Source: Roseateles terrae (lineage in GTDB: Bacteria > Pseudomonadota > Gammaproteobacteria > Burkholderiales > Burkholderiaceae_C). Taken from it: a stretch of 64,000 nt of DNA. The stretch is taken from assembly GCF_014192155.1 (NCBI RefSeq), contig NZ_JACHXO010000001.1, positions 372,001 through 436,000 of the forward strand, in the 5' to 3' direction. Below, piece after piece: positions 1 to 7,477 of this stretch; within the stretch, counting starts at the first letter, position 1, and the number at the start of each line of letters is the position of its first letter. The notes below the pieces were generated by a model. The model was given only the letters and a program-made list of their open reading frames with translations, made no database searches and was not told where the DNA came from. The position numbers were made by a program, and so were the translations under genes.

Positions 1-566
1 GCCGGGTGATCGCCGGCGCCATCTGCGCCAGCACGCACTACATCGACAACGTGTTCACGCCGGTGATGCGCAGCGTCGGCATGTCGCTGTCGCCCTTCAA
101 TGCGTGGGTCGTGCTCAAGGGCATGGAAACGCTGGGCGTGCGCATGAAGGCGCAGACCGAAGGCGCCGCTGCACTGGCCGAATGGCTGGAAGCGCATCCT
201 TCGATCGAACGGGTCTACTACCCAGGGCTGAAGTCCCACCCGCAGCACGCGCTGGCCATGCGCCAGCAAAACGGGCAGGGCGGGGCGGTGGTGTCGTTCG
301 TCGTGCGCAGCGCTGCTGGCGCAGACGATGGCGGCCGCGCTGCCGCCTTTCATGTGATCGACCACACCCGCATCTGCTCCATCACCGCCAATCTGGGTGA
401 TACCAAAACCACCATCACCCATCCCGCCAGCACCTCGCACGGGCGCCTGACCGAGGCGCAGCGTCAGGCTGCCGGCATCACCCAGGGACTGATCCGCGTG
501 GCGGTCGGCCTGGAAGACATTGAAGACCTGAAGGCCGACCTGGCCCGTGGCCTGAACTCGCTATGA
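1..566 (+). CDS. metZ: O-succinylhomoserine sulfhydrylase, C-terminal part
   Basis: This is the 3' end of a gene that begins before the window; about 188 codons are visible. The product is a PLP-dependent Cys/Met-metabolism enzyme that makes homocysteine from O-succinylhomoserine and sulfide. Seen directly: the C-terminal domain with the family's substrate-site stretch [16 protein letters not shown] near the end and the following [14 protein letters not shown]. The PLP lysine lies in the missing part or just at the edge. The stop overlaps the gltX start by four bases (ATGA), so the two genes are probably cotranscribed and translationally coupled. Cystathionine gamma-synthase is the main alternative; the MetZ choice rests on the close fit of the C-terminus to betaproteobacterial MetZ as I know it. 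Confidence 0.85.
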   Translation, partial: RVIAGAICASTHYIDNVFTPVMRSVGMSLSPFNAWVVLKGMETLGVRMKAQTEGAAALAEWLEAHPSIERVYYPGLKSHPQHALAMRQQNGQGGAVVSFVVRSAAGADDGGRAAAFHVIDHTRICSITANLGDTKTTITHPASTSHGRLTEAQRQAAGITQGLIRVAVGLEDIEDLKADLARGLNSL

Positions 567-2035
567 CCTCCACTGTGATCCGCACCCGCATTGCACCGTC
601 CCCGACGGGTTTCCTGCACCTGGGCACCGCCCGCACGGCGCTGTTTTCCTGGGCCTATGCCCGCCACTACGGCGGTCAGTTCGTGCTGCGCATTGAAGAC
701 ACGGATGTGGCCCGCTCGACGCAGGATTCGGTCGAGCAGATCCTGGCTTCAATGAAGTGGCTGGGCCTCGAGTATGACGAGGGGCCGGTCTATCAGATGC
801 AGCGCCTGGAGCGCTACCACGCGGTGGTGCAGCAGATGATCGAAGCGGGCACCGCTTATTACTGCTACTGCACCCCGCAAGATCTGGACGAGATGCGCGA
901 AGGCCAGAAGGCCCGCGGCGAGAAGACCCGCTACGACGGCCGCTGGCGCCCGGAGGCCGGCAAGACGCTGCCGCCGGTCCCGGCCGGTGTGAAGCCGGTG
1001 GTGCGGTTCAAGAATCCGCTGGAAGGCGATGTGACCTGGGAGGACCTGGTCAAAGGCCCGATCACCATCAACAACCGCGAGATCGATGACCTGATCATCA
1101 TGCGGCCGGCCGATGGCGGCGCAGAGGCCGGCGGCAATGCCAATGGCGATGCGCAGAGCGGGCAGGGCGCTGCTGCACGGCTGGGCGTGCCGACCTACAA
1201 CTTCGCCGTGGTGGTGGACGACTGGGACATGGCCATCACCCATGTCTTCCGTGGCGACGAGCACATCAACAACACGCCCTGGCAGATCAACATCTTCCGC
1301 GCGCTGGGCGCGCCGCTGCCGCAGTTCGGCCATATCCCGGTGATTCTGGGCGACGACGGCCTCAAGCTGTCCAAGCGCCGCGGTGCGGTCAGCGTCACCG
1401 CCTATGAAGAGAACGGCTATCTGCCGGAAGGCATGCTGAACTATCTGGCACGCCTGGGCTGGAGCCACGGCGATGACGAACTGTTCACGCGTGAGCAGCT
1501 GGTCCAGTGGTTCGACGGCACCCACATCCACAAGAGCCCGGCCCAGTGGGATCCGGCGAAGCTGGAATGGGTCAACGCCCACTACATCAAGCAGGCGGAT
1601 GACGAGCGTCTCGCCACCCTGGTGACCGCTCAACTGGCCAAGCGGGGTCTGTCGGCGCCGGAGCGCCTGCCTGCCCTTTGCGCCTTGTTCAAGGACCGTT
1701 GCAGCACCACCGTCGCGCTGGCGGATTGGCTGTCGATGTATGTGGCGCCGGTCACGCCGTCGGAGGAAGACAAGGCGACGCATCTGACGGATGCGGTCAA
1801 GCCCGCGATTCGGACCCTGGCCGACAAGCTGGACGCGCTGGCCGCGGCAGACTGGACCAAGGCCGCCATCAGCGCTGCCATCAAGGAAACCATCACCGCC
1901 CACGGCCTGAAGATGCCGCAACTGGCGATTCCGGTGCGGGTGCTGGTGTGCGGTCGTGCACAGACGCCGTCGGTCGATGCTGTGTTGGAACTGTTCAACA
2001 AAGAAATTTTGGTGAACCGCTTGCGTTCCGTTTAA
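563..2035 (+). CDS. gltX: Glutamate--tRNA ligase
   Basis: Class I aminoacyl-tRNA synthetase (490 aa) that charges tRNA-Glu in the cytoplasm. The HIGH-type motif is in [14 protein letters not shown] near residue 10 and the KMSKS-type motif is LKLSKRRGA near residue 267; length matches the bacterial family. The ATG overlaps the metZ stop. An oddity is a Gly/Ala/Asn-rich insertion of roughly 20 residues at about 185-208, just before the conserved GVPTYNFAV stretch, where most relatives go straight from RRADG to PTYNF; it looks like a surface-loop expansion. The gene lies directly upstream of an array that includes two tRNA-Glu genes, which are this enzyme's own substrates. Confidence 0.97.
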   Translation: MTSTVIRTRIAPSPTGFLHLGTARTALFSWAYARHYGGQFVLRIEDTDVARSTQDSVEQILASMKWLGLEYDEGPVYQMQRLERYHAVVQQMIEAGTAYYCYCTPQDLDEMREGQKARGEKTRYDGRWRPEAGKTLPPVPAGVKPVVRFKNPLEGDVTWEDLVKGPITINNREIDDLIIMRPADGGAEAGGNANGDAQSGQGAAARLGVPTYNFAVVVDDWDMAITHVFRGDEHINNTPWQINIFRALGAPLPQFGHIPVILGDDGLKLSKRRGAVSVTAYEENGYLPEGMLNYLARLGWSHGDDELFTREQLVQWFDGTHIHKSPAQWDPAKLEWVNAHYIKQADDERLATLVTAQLAKRGLSAPERLPALCALFKDRCSTTVALADWLSMYVAPVTPSEEDKATHLTDAVKPAIRTLADKLDALAAADWTKAAISAAIKETITAHGLKMPQLAIPVRVLVCGRAQTPSVDAVLELFNKEILVNRLRSV

Positions 2036-2050
2036 AACTCGTTCTATACT
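2021..2050 (+). promoter_or_regulatory. Possible sigma-70 promoter for the tRNA array
   Basis: TTGCGT (2021-2026) and TATACT (2045-2050) are separated by 18 bp. The site overlaps the last codons of gltX and lies about 280 bp before the first tRNA. A weaker AT-rich -10-like element (TAGAAT, 2233-2238) lies closer to the first tRNA. Assigned by eye only. Confidence 0.4.
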
Positions 2051-2293
2051 CTCGTTCTCGCTTGAACAGCGCGAAACGAAATCAGAAACAACTGATGAGT
2101 TTGAAGAGGGAAGTCGTAAAGAAGTAGCAAGTGAACCGGTCTCACCCATGTGATGGCAGGGAAACTTGGCAAAACAACCCTCAGCAAACCGCTCGCAGCG
2201 TTAGTTTCTAAAATCAGTGAAAAATCTGGTTTAGAATATAAGGCTCAGCAGTCAGCAGTATGTGGACGACGGAGTTGCCCGAATTGAGGAGTT

Positions 2294-2319
2294 TGATTCA
2301 ACCAGTGCTGGATGAATCA
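2294..2319 (+). other. Inverted repeat 11 bp before the first tRNA
   Basis: TGATTCA (2294-2300) pairs with TGAATCA (2313-2319), and the inner CCAG/CTGG can extend the stem after one A-A mismatch. It ends 11 bases before tRNA-Ala, so it is probably a precursor-RNA hairpin relevant to 5' processing. It has no T-run and is not a terminator. Confidence 0.4.
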
Positions 2320-2330
2320 GGTTTCAAAAA

Positions 2331-2406
<76 letters not shown>

Positions 2407-2444
2407 AATTCAAGGTGGCGCGCAGTTCAAGAGAAGAAGGTTTA

Positions 2445-2520
2445 GTCCCCTTCGTCTAGAGGCCTAGGACACGACCCTTTCACGGTTGTAACAGGGGTTC
2501 GAATCCCCTAGGGGACGCCA
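2445..2520 (+). tRNA. tRNA-Glu (TTC), copy 1
   Basis: 76 nt with encoded CCA. The acceptor stem GTCCCCT pairs with AGGGGAC, the anticodon loop is CTTTCAC with anticodon TTC, and the T-arm reads GGGGTTCGAATCCCC. It is nearly identical to known betaproteobacterial and enterobacterial tRNA-Glu, and is the substrate of the upstream gltX product. Confidence 0.97.
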
Positions 2521-2715
2521 AGTTGATGTGCTTGGTTACTGACTGGAAAATTGGATGATGCGTTCGTTAATTCGAAAGAATCATCAAAAAACTCTGGTAT
2601 AGTAACGAAAACGTCGCAAGTAATTGCAATGTTGTTCAAAACCGCGAAAGCGGTTGAGACAGCAAGATGCAAAGACAGTCACAAGCCGAAAGGCGAGCCG
2701 ATTGTCAGCGTATCT

Positions 2716-2792
2716 GGAGTGGTAGTTCAGTTGGTTAGAATACCGGCCTGTCACGCCGGGGGTCGCGGGTTCGAGTCCCGTCCACTCCGCCA
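2716..2792 (+). tRNA. tRNA-Asp (GTC), copy 1
   Basis: 77 nt with encoded CCA. The acceptor stem GGAGTGG pairs with CCACTCC. Anticodon loop CTGTCAC gives GTC. The T-loop contains TTCGAGT. The spacer before this gene (2521-2715) is AT-rich and contains TGGTATAGT (2596-2604 region), which resembles an extended -10, so an internal promoter is possible. Confidence 0.97.
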
Positions 2793-2869
2793 ACAATCTA
2801 TCTTTGCTACTGGACTCGAGTTGGTCCACTGATGCAAAGCAGTGCGCAAGCGCTGCGATCAAGCATTCG

Positions 2870-2945
<76 letters not shown>

Positions 2946-2992
2946 AGTTTTCTTGGTGGCTGACGCGAGAGCGGTAGCAATGAAAGAGTGAA

Positions 2993-3068
2993 GTCCCCTT
3001 CGTCTAGAGGCCTAGGACACGACCCTTTCACGGTTGTAACAGGGGTTCGAATCCCCTAGGGGACGCCA
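2993..3068 (+). tRNA. tRNA-Glu (TTC), copy 2
   Basis: 76 nt, the same tRNA body as the copy at 2445-2520, with anticodon TTC and encoded CCA. Flanking spacers differ from those of the first trio. Confidence 0.97.
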
Positions 3069-3189
3069 AGTTTGACAAGGCTTGGCTCGCAGAAGTGGAG
3101 CGCCGAACTCGTTCGGTCGTTCAATCACTGCGGCGCAGCTTGTCCAAAGGATTGAGGCAACAGAACAGTGAATAACTGGCCTTGAATCT

Positions 3190-3266
3190 GGAGTGGTAGT
3201 TCAGTTGGTTAGAATACCGGCCTGTCACGCCGGGGGTCGCGGGTTCGAGCCCCGTCCACTCCGCCA
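3190..3266 (+). tRNA. tRNA-Asp (GTC), copy 2
   Basis: 77 nt with encoded CCA. Differs from copy 1 by one base in the T-loop (TTCGAGC instead of TTCGAGT). It is the last tRNA of the array and is followed within 10 bases by a terminator. Confidence 0.96.
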
Positions 3267-3275
3267 ATCTTCAGA

Positions 3276-3305
3276 CCCCGCTAGCGCAAGCTGGCGGGGT
3301 TTTTG
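3276..3305 (+). terminator. Intrinsic terminator of the tRNA array
   Basis: CCCCGC-TAGC pairs with GCTG-GCGGGG around a GCAA tetraloop, followed by TTTTTGTTTT. Classic rho-independent terminator placed directly after the last tRNA-Asp. Confidence 0.93.
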
Positions 3306-3618
3306 TTTTGGTGCTATCTAAAGCTGTCACGAAGACGCTAGGTCAGGATCGCTGGAGTATCTGGACGGCTCCGATCTGCTCTCCATGAGCTTCAACCCGT
3401 GCGCCTCATTCCGTCAGGTGCCCGGGGTTGCCAAACTCAAACCCGGGTTGCCGGGATGGCTCCATACTCGGGCGCGGATAAGCGCATCATTGCCGGGCTG
3501 CAGTTGTGATACCTCGCCGCAGCTTGCCGGCATTCCATCAAGCGGCGCCATTCGAAACCCTCCGCCTCAACCACGCGGATATCCGCGTGCGGCAATGTCG
3601 TCGCGAGAACGCACAAAG
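3306..3618. other. Intergenic stretch without recognisable gene
   Basis: About 310 bp between the tRNA terminator and the lexA-side terminator. Short open frames on both strands have no recognisable family, no ribosome-binding site and no support from neighbours. Sequence downstream of tRNA arrays is a common integration site, but I see no integrase or flanking tRNA-end repeat here. Confidence 0.5.
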
Positions 3619-3655
3619 AAAAAGGCACCTCCGAAACTATCGGTGGTGCCTTTTT
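3619..3655. terminator. Bidirectional terminator downstream of lexA
   Basis: AAAAAGGCACC (3619-3629) pairs with GGTGCCTTTTT (3645-3655). Inside, CCGA pairs with TCGG after one T-T mismatch, leaving loop AACTA. The A-run/T-run symmetry makes it active in both directions. It lies about 200 bp beyond the lexA stop on the minus strand. Confidence 0.9.
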
Positions 3656-3858
3656 ACCTTCTCCGCGCCCGCCCGAAGAATCTCGCAGCGCAACGCAAGC
3701 TTAAACCAAATCGGTGAGACAGTCGCTGACAGCAGCGGAGCATCCCGACAACGGCAGTTCAGCTCCTCACCGCGCGCAGATGCCCTCGAATTCCAACGGT
3801 CAGACGCGCCGGGGCTCTTCAACCGTGCGAACAGCGTGACGCACGGTGCAGCAGTGAA

Positions 3859-4536
3859 TCAGTTGAATCCCGCCCGAATCAGCCCGACCGCCAAACCTTC
3901 CAGGGCAAACGACTCATCACCCGCCAGCACCTCGATCGGTTGGAAGTCGGTGTTTTCCGGCAGCAGGCGGACGCCTCCCGCGTGACGCTGGAAACGCTTC
4001 ACCGTCACCTCATCGCCCAGTCGCGCCACGACGATCTGGCCATTGCGCGCCTCACTGGCTTTCTGAACTGCGAGCAGGTCGCCGTCCATGATGCCGATGT
4101 CTTTCATGCTCATGCCGCGCACCCGCAGCAGGTAGTCCGGCACGCGGGAGAAGGTGGAGGGGTCGACGCTATAGTGCTGCTCGACATGTTCCTCCGCCAG
4201 GATGGGCGCGCCGGCAGCAACCCGGCCGACCAGGGGCAGCGACAGTTGCGCCAGGCTCGCCAGGGGCAGCGCAAACTGACTGTGCTCACGCGCCTGGTTT
4301 ACCTGCTTGAGAGCAGGTGAGGGCAGGCGGATGCCGCGCGCCGTGCCGCCCACCAGTTCGATGACGCCTTTGCGGGCCAGCGCCTGCAGATGTTCTTCGG
4401 CTGCGTTGGCGGAACGAAAGCCCAGCTGCTGCGCGATTTCTGCGCGGGTGGGCGGAGCGCCGGTGCGCTCGATGCTGCGCCGGACCAGGTCAAAGATCTG
4501 TTGTTGGCGTGCGGTGAGTTTTGGTGGTGTGTTCAC
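3859..4536 (-). CDS. lexA: LexA repressor
   Basis: SOS-response repressor and self-cleaving serine peptidase, 225 aa. The start is a GTG at 4536 ([15 protein letters not shown]), matching the family's N-terminus; a longer upstream frame has no such similarity. Residues 1-70 form the winged-helix DNA-binding domain. The self-cleavage site is Ala108-Gly109 in VAAGAPI. The catalytic dyad is Ser143 (RGMSMKD) and Lys180 (DEVTVKRF). Two LexA-box-like sequences lie immediately upstream at 4544-4559 and 4564-4579, consistent with autoregulation. It is transcribed away from the asparaginase gene, sharing a 54-bp intergenic region. Confidence 0.96.
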   Translation of the reverse strand: MNTPPKLTARQQQIFDLVRRSIERTGAPPTRAEIAQQLGFRSANAAEEHLQALARKGVIELVGGTARGIRLPSPALKQVNQAREHSQFALPLASLAQLSLPLVGRVAAGAPILAEEHVEQHYSVDPSTFSRVPDYLLRVRGMSMKDIGIMDGDLLAVQKASEARNGQIVVARLGDEVTVKRFQRHAGGVRLLPENTDFQPIEVLAGDESFALEGLAVGLIRAGFN

Positions 4537-4543
4537 GGTTGAC

Positions 4544-4559
4544 CTGAGTATCCATCCAG
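4544..4559. promoter_or_regulatory. Possible LexA box 1
   Basis: CTGAGTATCCATCCAG fits CTGT-N8-ACAG with two mismatches. It lies 8 bp upstream of the lexA start, exactly 20 bp (centre to centre) from the second box, resembling the tandem boxes known upstream of enterobacterial lexA. Confidence 0.55.
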
Positions 4560-4563
4560 TGCT

Positions 4564-4579
4564 CTGTATTTTTATCCAG
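4564..4579. promoter_or_regulatory. Possible LexA box 2
   Basis: CTGTATTTTTATCCAG fits CTGT-N8-ACAG with one mismatch and an AT-rich centre. Its right end overlaps the AGGAG ribosome-binding site (4578-4582) of the divergent asparaginase gene, so LexA bound here could also block that gene. Confidence 0.7.
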
Positions 4580-4590
4580 GAGAAGCCAAA

Positions 4591-5535
4591 TTGCAAAGCG
4601 GTAACGAGCGAATTGTGATCATCGGCACCGGCGGCACCATTGCGGGCGCCTCCGGATCGGCGACAGACAACGTCGGCTACAAGGCCGGGCAGCTGTCCGT
4701 CGGCTCGCTGGTCGCCGCCGTGCCGGCGCTGCAATCAGCCTCGCTCGAAGCGGAACAGCTCGCGCAGCTGGACAGCAAGGACATGGATGAAGGGACCTGG
4801 GCCCGACTGGCGCGCCGGGTGCAGCACCATCTGGACCGGGACGATGTGCGCGGCATCGTGATCACCCACGGCACCGACACGCTGGAGGAAACCGCCTACC
4901 TGCTGCAGCGGGTGCTGGCGCCGCGCAAGCCCGTCGTGCTGACCGCGGCCATGCGTCCGGCCACCGCGCTGCAGGCGGACGGTCCGCAGAATCTGCTGGA
5001 TGCGGTGTCGCTGGCCCAGACGGCTGGGGCGCAGGGCGTGGTGGCCGTCGTGGCCGGGCAGGTGCTCCACGGTCTGGAGATTCGCAAGACTCACACCTAT
5101 CGCCTGGATGCGTTCCAGCCGGGGCCGGACACCGGTCTGCTCGGTGTGATGGAAGAGGGCGTCGTTCGCCAGTTCCGGGACTGGCCGACCGGGGAGGCGC
5201 TGGGCGCCACGCTGCTGCCCGAGGCGGCAGATGCCTGGCCCTGGGTGGAAGTCCTGGCCAGTCACGGCGGCGCACGCGCGCAGGCGGTGCAGGCCTGGCA
5301 GCAGGCAGGTCTGAAGGGACTCGTGCTGGCTTGCACCGGTAATGGCACGATCCATCAGGCGCTGGCGGCGCCCCTTGAGGCGCTGCGTCAGGCGGGCGTG
5401 CCGGTCTGGCGCACGACTCGCTGCGCGCAGGGGCGGATCGTCGGTGCTGCGGATGAAGCCGCGGCCAGCCTCACGCCTTGGGCGGCGCGTGTTGAACTGA
5501 CCCTGCAGTTGCTGCAGCAGTCCGCCACCGGGTGA
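4591..5535 (+). CDS. L-asparaginase (type I/II family)
   Basis: Hydrolyses asparagine to aspartate and ammonia; 314 aa. The start is a TTG at 4591 with AGGAG at 4578-4582. Catalytic residues are visible: Thr16 in GTGGTIAG, the Thr95-Asp96 pair in [10 protein letters not shown] and Lys166 in IRKTHT, matching the T12, T89-D90 and K162 positions of E. coli AnsB. No signal peptide is present, so a cytoplasmic location is inferred; glutaminase side activity cannot be judged. Divergent from lexA, and its translation start region overlaps a LexA-box-like site, which is unusual for an amino-acid catabolic gene. Confidence 0.9.
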   Translation: MQSGNERIVIIGTGGTIAGASGSATDNVGYKAGQLSVGSLVAAVPALQSASLEAEQLAQLDSKDMDEGTWARLARRVQHHLDRDDVRGIVITHGTDTLEETAYLLQRVLAPRKPVVLTAAMRPATALQADGPQNLLDAVSLAQTAGAQGVVAVVAGQVLHGLEIRKTHTYRLDAFQPGPDTGLLGVMEEGVVRQFRDWPTGEALGATLLPEAADAWPWVEVLASHGGARAQAVQAWQQAGLKGLVLACTGNGTIHQALAAPLEALRQAGVPVWRTTRCAQGRIVGAADEAAASLTPWAARVELTLQLLQQSATG

Positions 5536-5599
5536 GTTGTTCAGGGCGGCTCGGCGCTGAGTGGGGCACTGTGCTGCCTTCGCCAACGGTGTGCCGGGC

Positions 5600-5971
5600 C
5601 TACTCGTCCAGGAAGGTCCAGGTCTTGGCGCCATCAAATCGGCGCACATGGACCTGCTCAAGCAGCTCAGGCGGGAACATTCTCAGGTTGACGCCGTGTT
5701 TGGCGCCGTCCTCTGGCGCCAGCGGTTCCCAATGGGTCGCACATCCACAGCGCACGCATCGCAGGGTGCGCAGGGTCTTGTCGCCCCAGATGTAGGCCTC
5801 CAGTGCGTCGTCTGCGGCGTGAATCCGGACGCTTGTCCAGTCGAACATGCCCCAGATCGCTCCCAGCCTGCGGCAGATGGAGCAGTTGCATTCGGTGGCG
5901 CGCGCCGGCATGTTGGGCAGCGCCAGTGTCACGGCGCCGCAGTGGCATGAGCCCTGTAGAAGATCTTCCAC
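5600..5971 (-). CDS. GFA-family (CENP-V/GFA) zinc protein
   Basis: Small cysteine-rich protein of 123 aa. Ligand motifs of the glutathione-dependent formaldehyde-activating fold are visible: GSCHCGAV near residue 8, CNCSICRR near residue 28 and CVRCGCATHW near residue 72. The start is a GTG at 5971. Family members bind zinc and some are glutathione-linked, but the substrate of this one cannot be inferred from sequence. It converges on the asparaginase gene with a 64-bp gap. Transcribed alone. Confidence 0.88.
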   Translation of the reverse strand: MEDLLQGSCHCGAVTLALPNMPARATECNCSICRRLGAIWGMFDWTSVRIHAADDALEAYIWGDKTLRTLRCVRCGCATHWEPLAPEDGAKHGVNLRMFPPELLEQVHVRRFDGAKTWTFLDE

Positions 5972-6358
5972 CCTCGTGCCTCCCCGACGGGTGATTCATC
6001 AACACCTGCGGCGTCTGCGGGCGCCACCAGGCAGTCCCCTGGAGCGCAGTGGAACCAGGCGCGTCCATCATCGTCCAACCGCGGACCGTGACCAGCCCGC
6101 TTTCAGGGGGCACGGCAGCCGCAGATGGGCAGCGGGCGGGGAATGGGCTGGCTTGGGTCGCGGCTCCGAGCGGGGCGAAGCGGTTGGGATCGGGCCAGAG
6201 AGGGTCGGAGCGGCAGAGCGGCCCAGAACGGACAAAGCGCGCCGCCCACTGACATCGCTCATCGAGCAATTCCAGCGAGCCGGCGCGCCTTGCGCGGGCA
6301 TCCAATCCCGACGATCACTCCCGGCCGGAGGGCCGATTGGCCCCCGGCCGACGGTGCA
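5972..6358. other. Intergenic stretch without recognisable gene
   Basis: 387 bp upstream of the GFA gene and downstream of ohr. Open frames here have no start context, no known family and follow the general GC bias. I see no repeat or terminator. It presumably holds the GFA promoter. Confidence 0.5.
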
Positions 6359-6793
6359 TCAAGCCACCGTCAGGGTGACGTCCACGTTGCCACGGGTCGC
6401 GTTCGAATACGGGCAGACTTCGTGGGCTTCGGCCACCAGCTTTTCCAGCGCGGCGCGGTCCATGCCCGGCACCGAAATCTTCATGGCCACGGCGATGCCG
6501 AAAGCACCCGGCTTGTTGGCGTGCGGGCCGATCGACACATCGCTGGTGATCGACACTTCTGCCGGCAGGGCCACCTTGTTGCGGGCCGACACGGCCTTCA
6601 TCGCGCCAATGAAGCAAGCCGAATAACCGGCCGCGAACAGCTGTTCCGGGTTGGTGCCGTTGCCGCCGGCGCCGCCCAGTTCCTTCGGGGTGGACAGCTC
6701 CAGGTTCAGGGCGCCGTCCGAAGACTTGGCGGTGCCGGCACGGCCTCCGGTGGCGGTGGCGGTAGCGGTGTAGAGGGCTTTCTCGATGGCCAT
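6359..6793 (-). CDS. ohr: Organic hydroperoxide resistance protein Ohr
   Basis: Thiol peroxidase of the Ohr/OsmC family (144 aa) that reduces organic hydroperoxides using two cysteines. Cys60 ([10 protein letters not shown]) and Cys127 (EVCPYSNA) are both present; length is typical. AAGGAG lies 6 bases before the ATG. It lies 45 bp downstream of ohrR on the same strand with no operator of its own in the gap, so it is probably transcribed from the ohrR promoter. Confidence 0.96.
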   Translation of the reverse strand: MAIEKALYTATATATGGRAGTAKSSDGALNLELSTPKELGGAGGNGTNPEQLFAAGYSACFIGAMKAVSARNKVALPAEVSITSDVSIGPHANKPGAFGIAVAMKISVPGMDRAALEKLVAEAHEVCPYSNATRGNVDVTLTVA

Positions 6794-6838
6794 GTGGCGC
6801 TCCTTGAGGTTATAGAAGATGTGGTGATAGGACCCGGA

Positions 6839-7357
6839 TCAGCCCGGGGGAAGGGTGCGGTCCGCCTGCTCCAGATGATGGAGCACACTCGACCGCAGAT
6901 CTTGCAGCTGCCGTGTCAGCGCCTGTAGCTCATCCAGGCTGCAGGCACTGGCACAAGCCAGTTGTTCGGGGATGGAGACCGCCTGCTCCCGCAGCTGGCG
7001 GCCGCTGTCGGTCAGGTGGATGTCGACGCGGCGTTCATCCTGCTCGCTGCGGCGCCGCTGGACGAGACCTTGCGATTCCAACCGCTTGAGCAGCGGGGTC
7101 AAGGTGCCCGAGTCCAGGCCCAGGCGTTGCCCCAGCGCGGAGACGGCGAGCCCATCGGTTTCCCACAGCACCAGCATCACCAGGTACTGGGGATAGGTCA
7201 GGCCCAGCGGAGACAGCAGCGGCTTGTACAGCTTGGTCATCGCCAGCGAGCTGGCATACAGGGCAAAACACAGCTGCTGGTCCAGCCGCAGCCAGTCGAT
7301 GCCCGCCGCTTCAGGAGCGGCAGCGACCGGGGTGGAGGACAGGGCTGCGTTCGACAT
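6839..7357 (-). CDS. ohrR: OhrR, MarR-family organic-peroxide sensor
   Basis: MarR-type winged-helix repressor, 172 aa from the ATG at 7357. Cys30 sits in LRLDQQLCFALYASS, the position of the peroxide-sensing cysteine in Xanthomonas and Bacillus OhrR. The wing region RRRSEQDERRVDIHLT is typical. The OhrR family releases DNA when this cysteine is oxidised. An AT-rich palindrome (7376-7386) lies 19 bp upstream of the start. An earlier in-frame start (7378) would run over that operator and is less likely. Confidence 0.93.
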   Translation of the reverse strand: MSNAALSSTPVAAAPEAAGIDWLRLDQQLCFALYASSLAMTKLYKPLLSPLGLTYPQYLVMLVLWETDGLAVSALGQRLGLDSGTLTPLLKRLESQGLVQRRRSEQDERRVDIHLTDSGRQLREQAVSIPEQLACASACSLDELQALTRQLQDLRSSVLHHLEQADRTLPPG

Positions 7358-7375
7358 GGGCTCTACTGTAGTGAA

Positions 7376-7386
7376 CAATTAAATTG
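7376..7386. promoter_or_regulatory. Candidate OhrR operator
   Basis: Perfect inverted repeat CAATT-A-AATTG immediately upstream of ohrR, matching the AATT/AATT half-site style known for OhrR operators. It is strikingly AT-rich in this GC-rich region. The lack of a second copy before ohr supports control of both genes from this site. Confidence 0.7.
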
Positions 7387-7411
7387 CACACAATCAATAG
7401 GGTCTTAGAGA

Positions 7412-7441
7412 GGGCGGCGCCCCTTCCTGGAGTCGCCGCCC
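7412..7441. other. GC-rich hairpin between yheS and ohrR
   Basis: GGGCGGCG (7412-7419) pairs with CGCCGCCC (7434-7441) around a 14-base loop. No T-run follows on either strand, so it is not a typical intrinsic terminator; it lies between the yheS 3' end and the ohrR promoter. Confidence 0.35.
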
Positions 7442-7477
7442 GAGGAGTCGAGCACCCGACGAATCAAGCCGACCCAA

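Noticed and set aside
3306-3858. Small genes or attachment site downstream of the tRNA array
   Set aside because: No start context, no family, no duplicated tRNA 3' end and no integrase.
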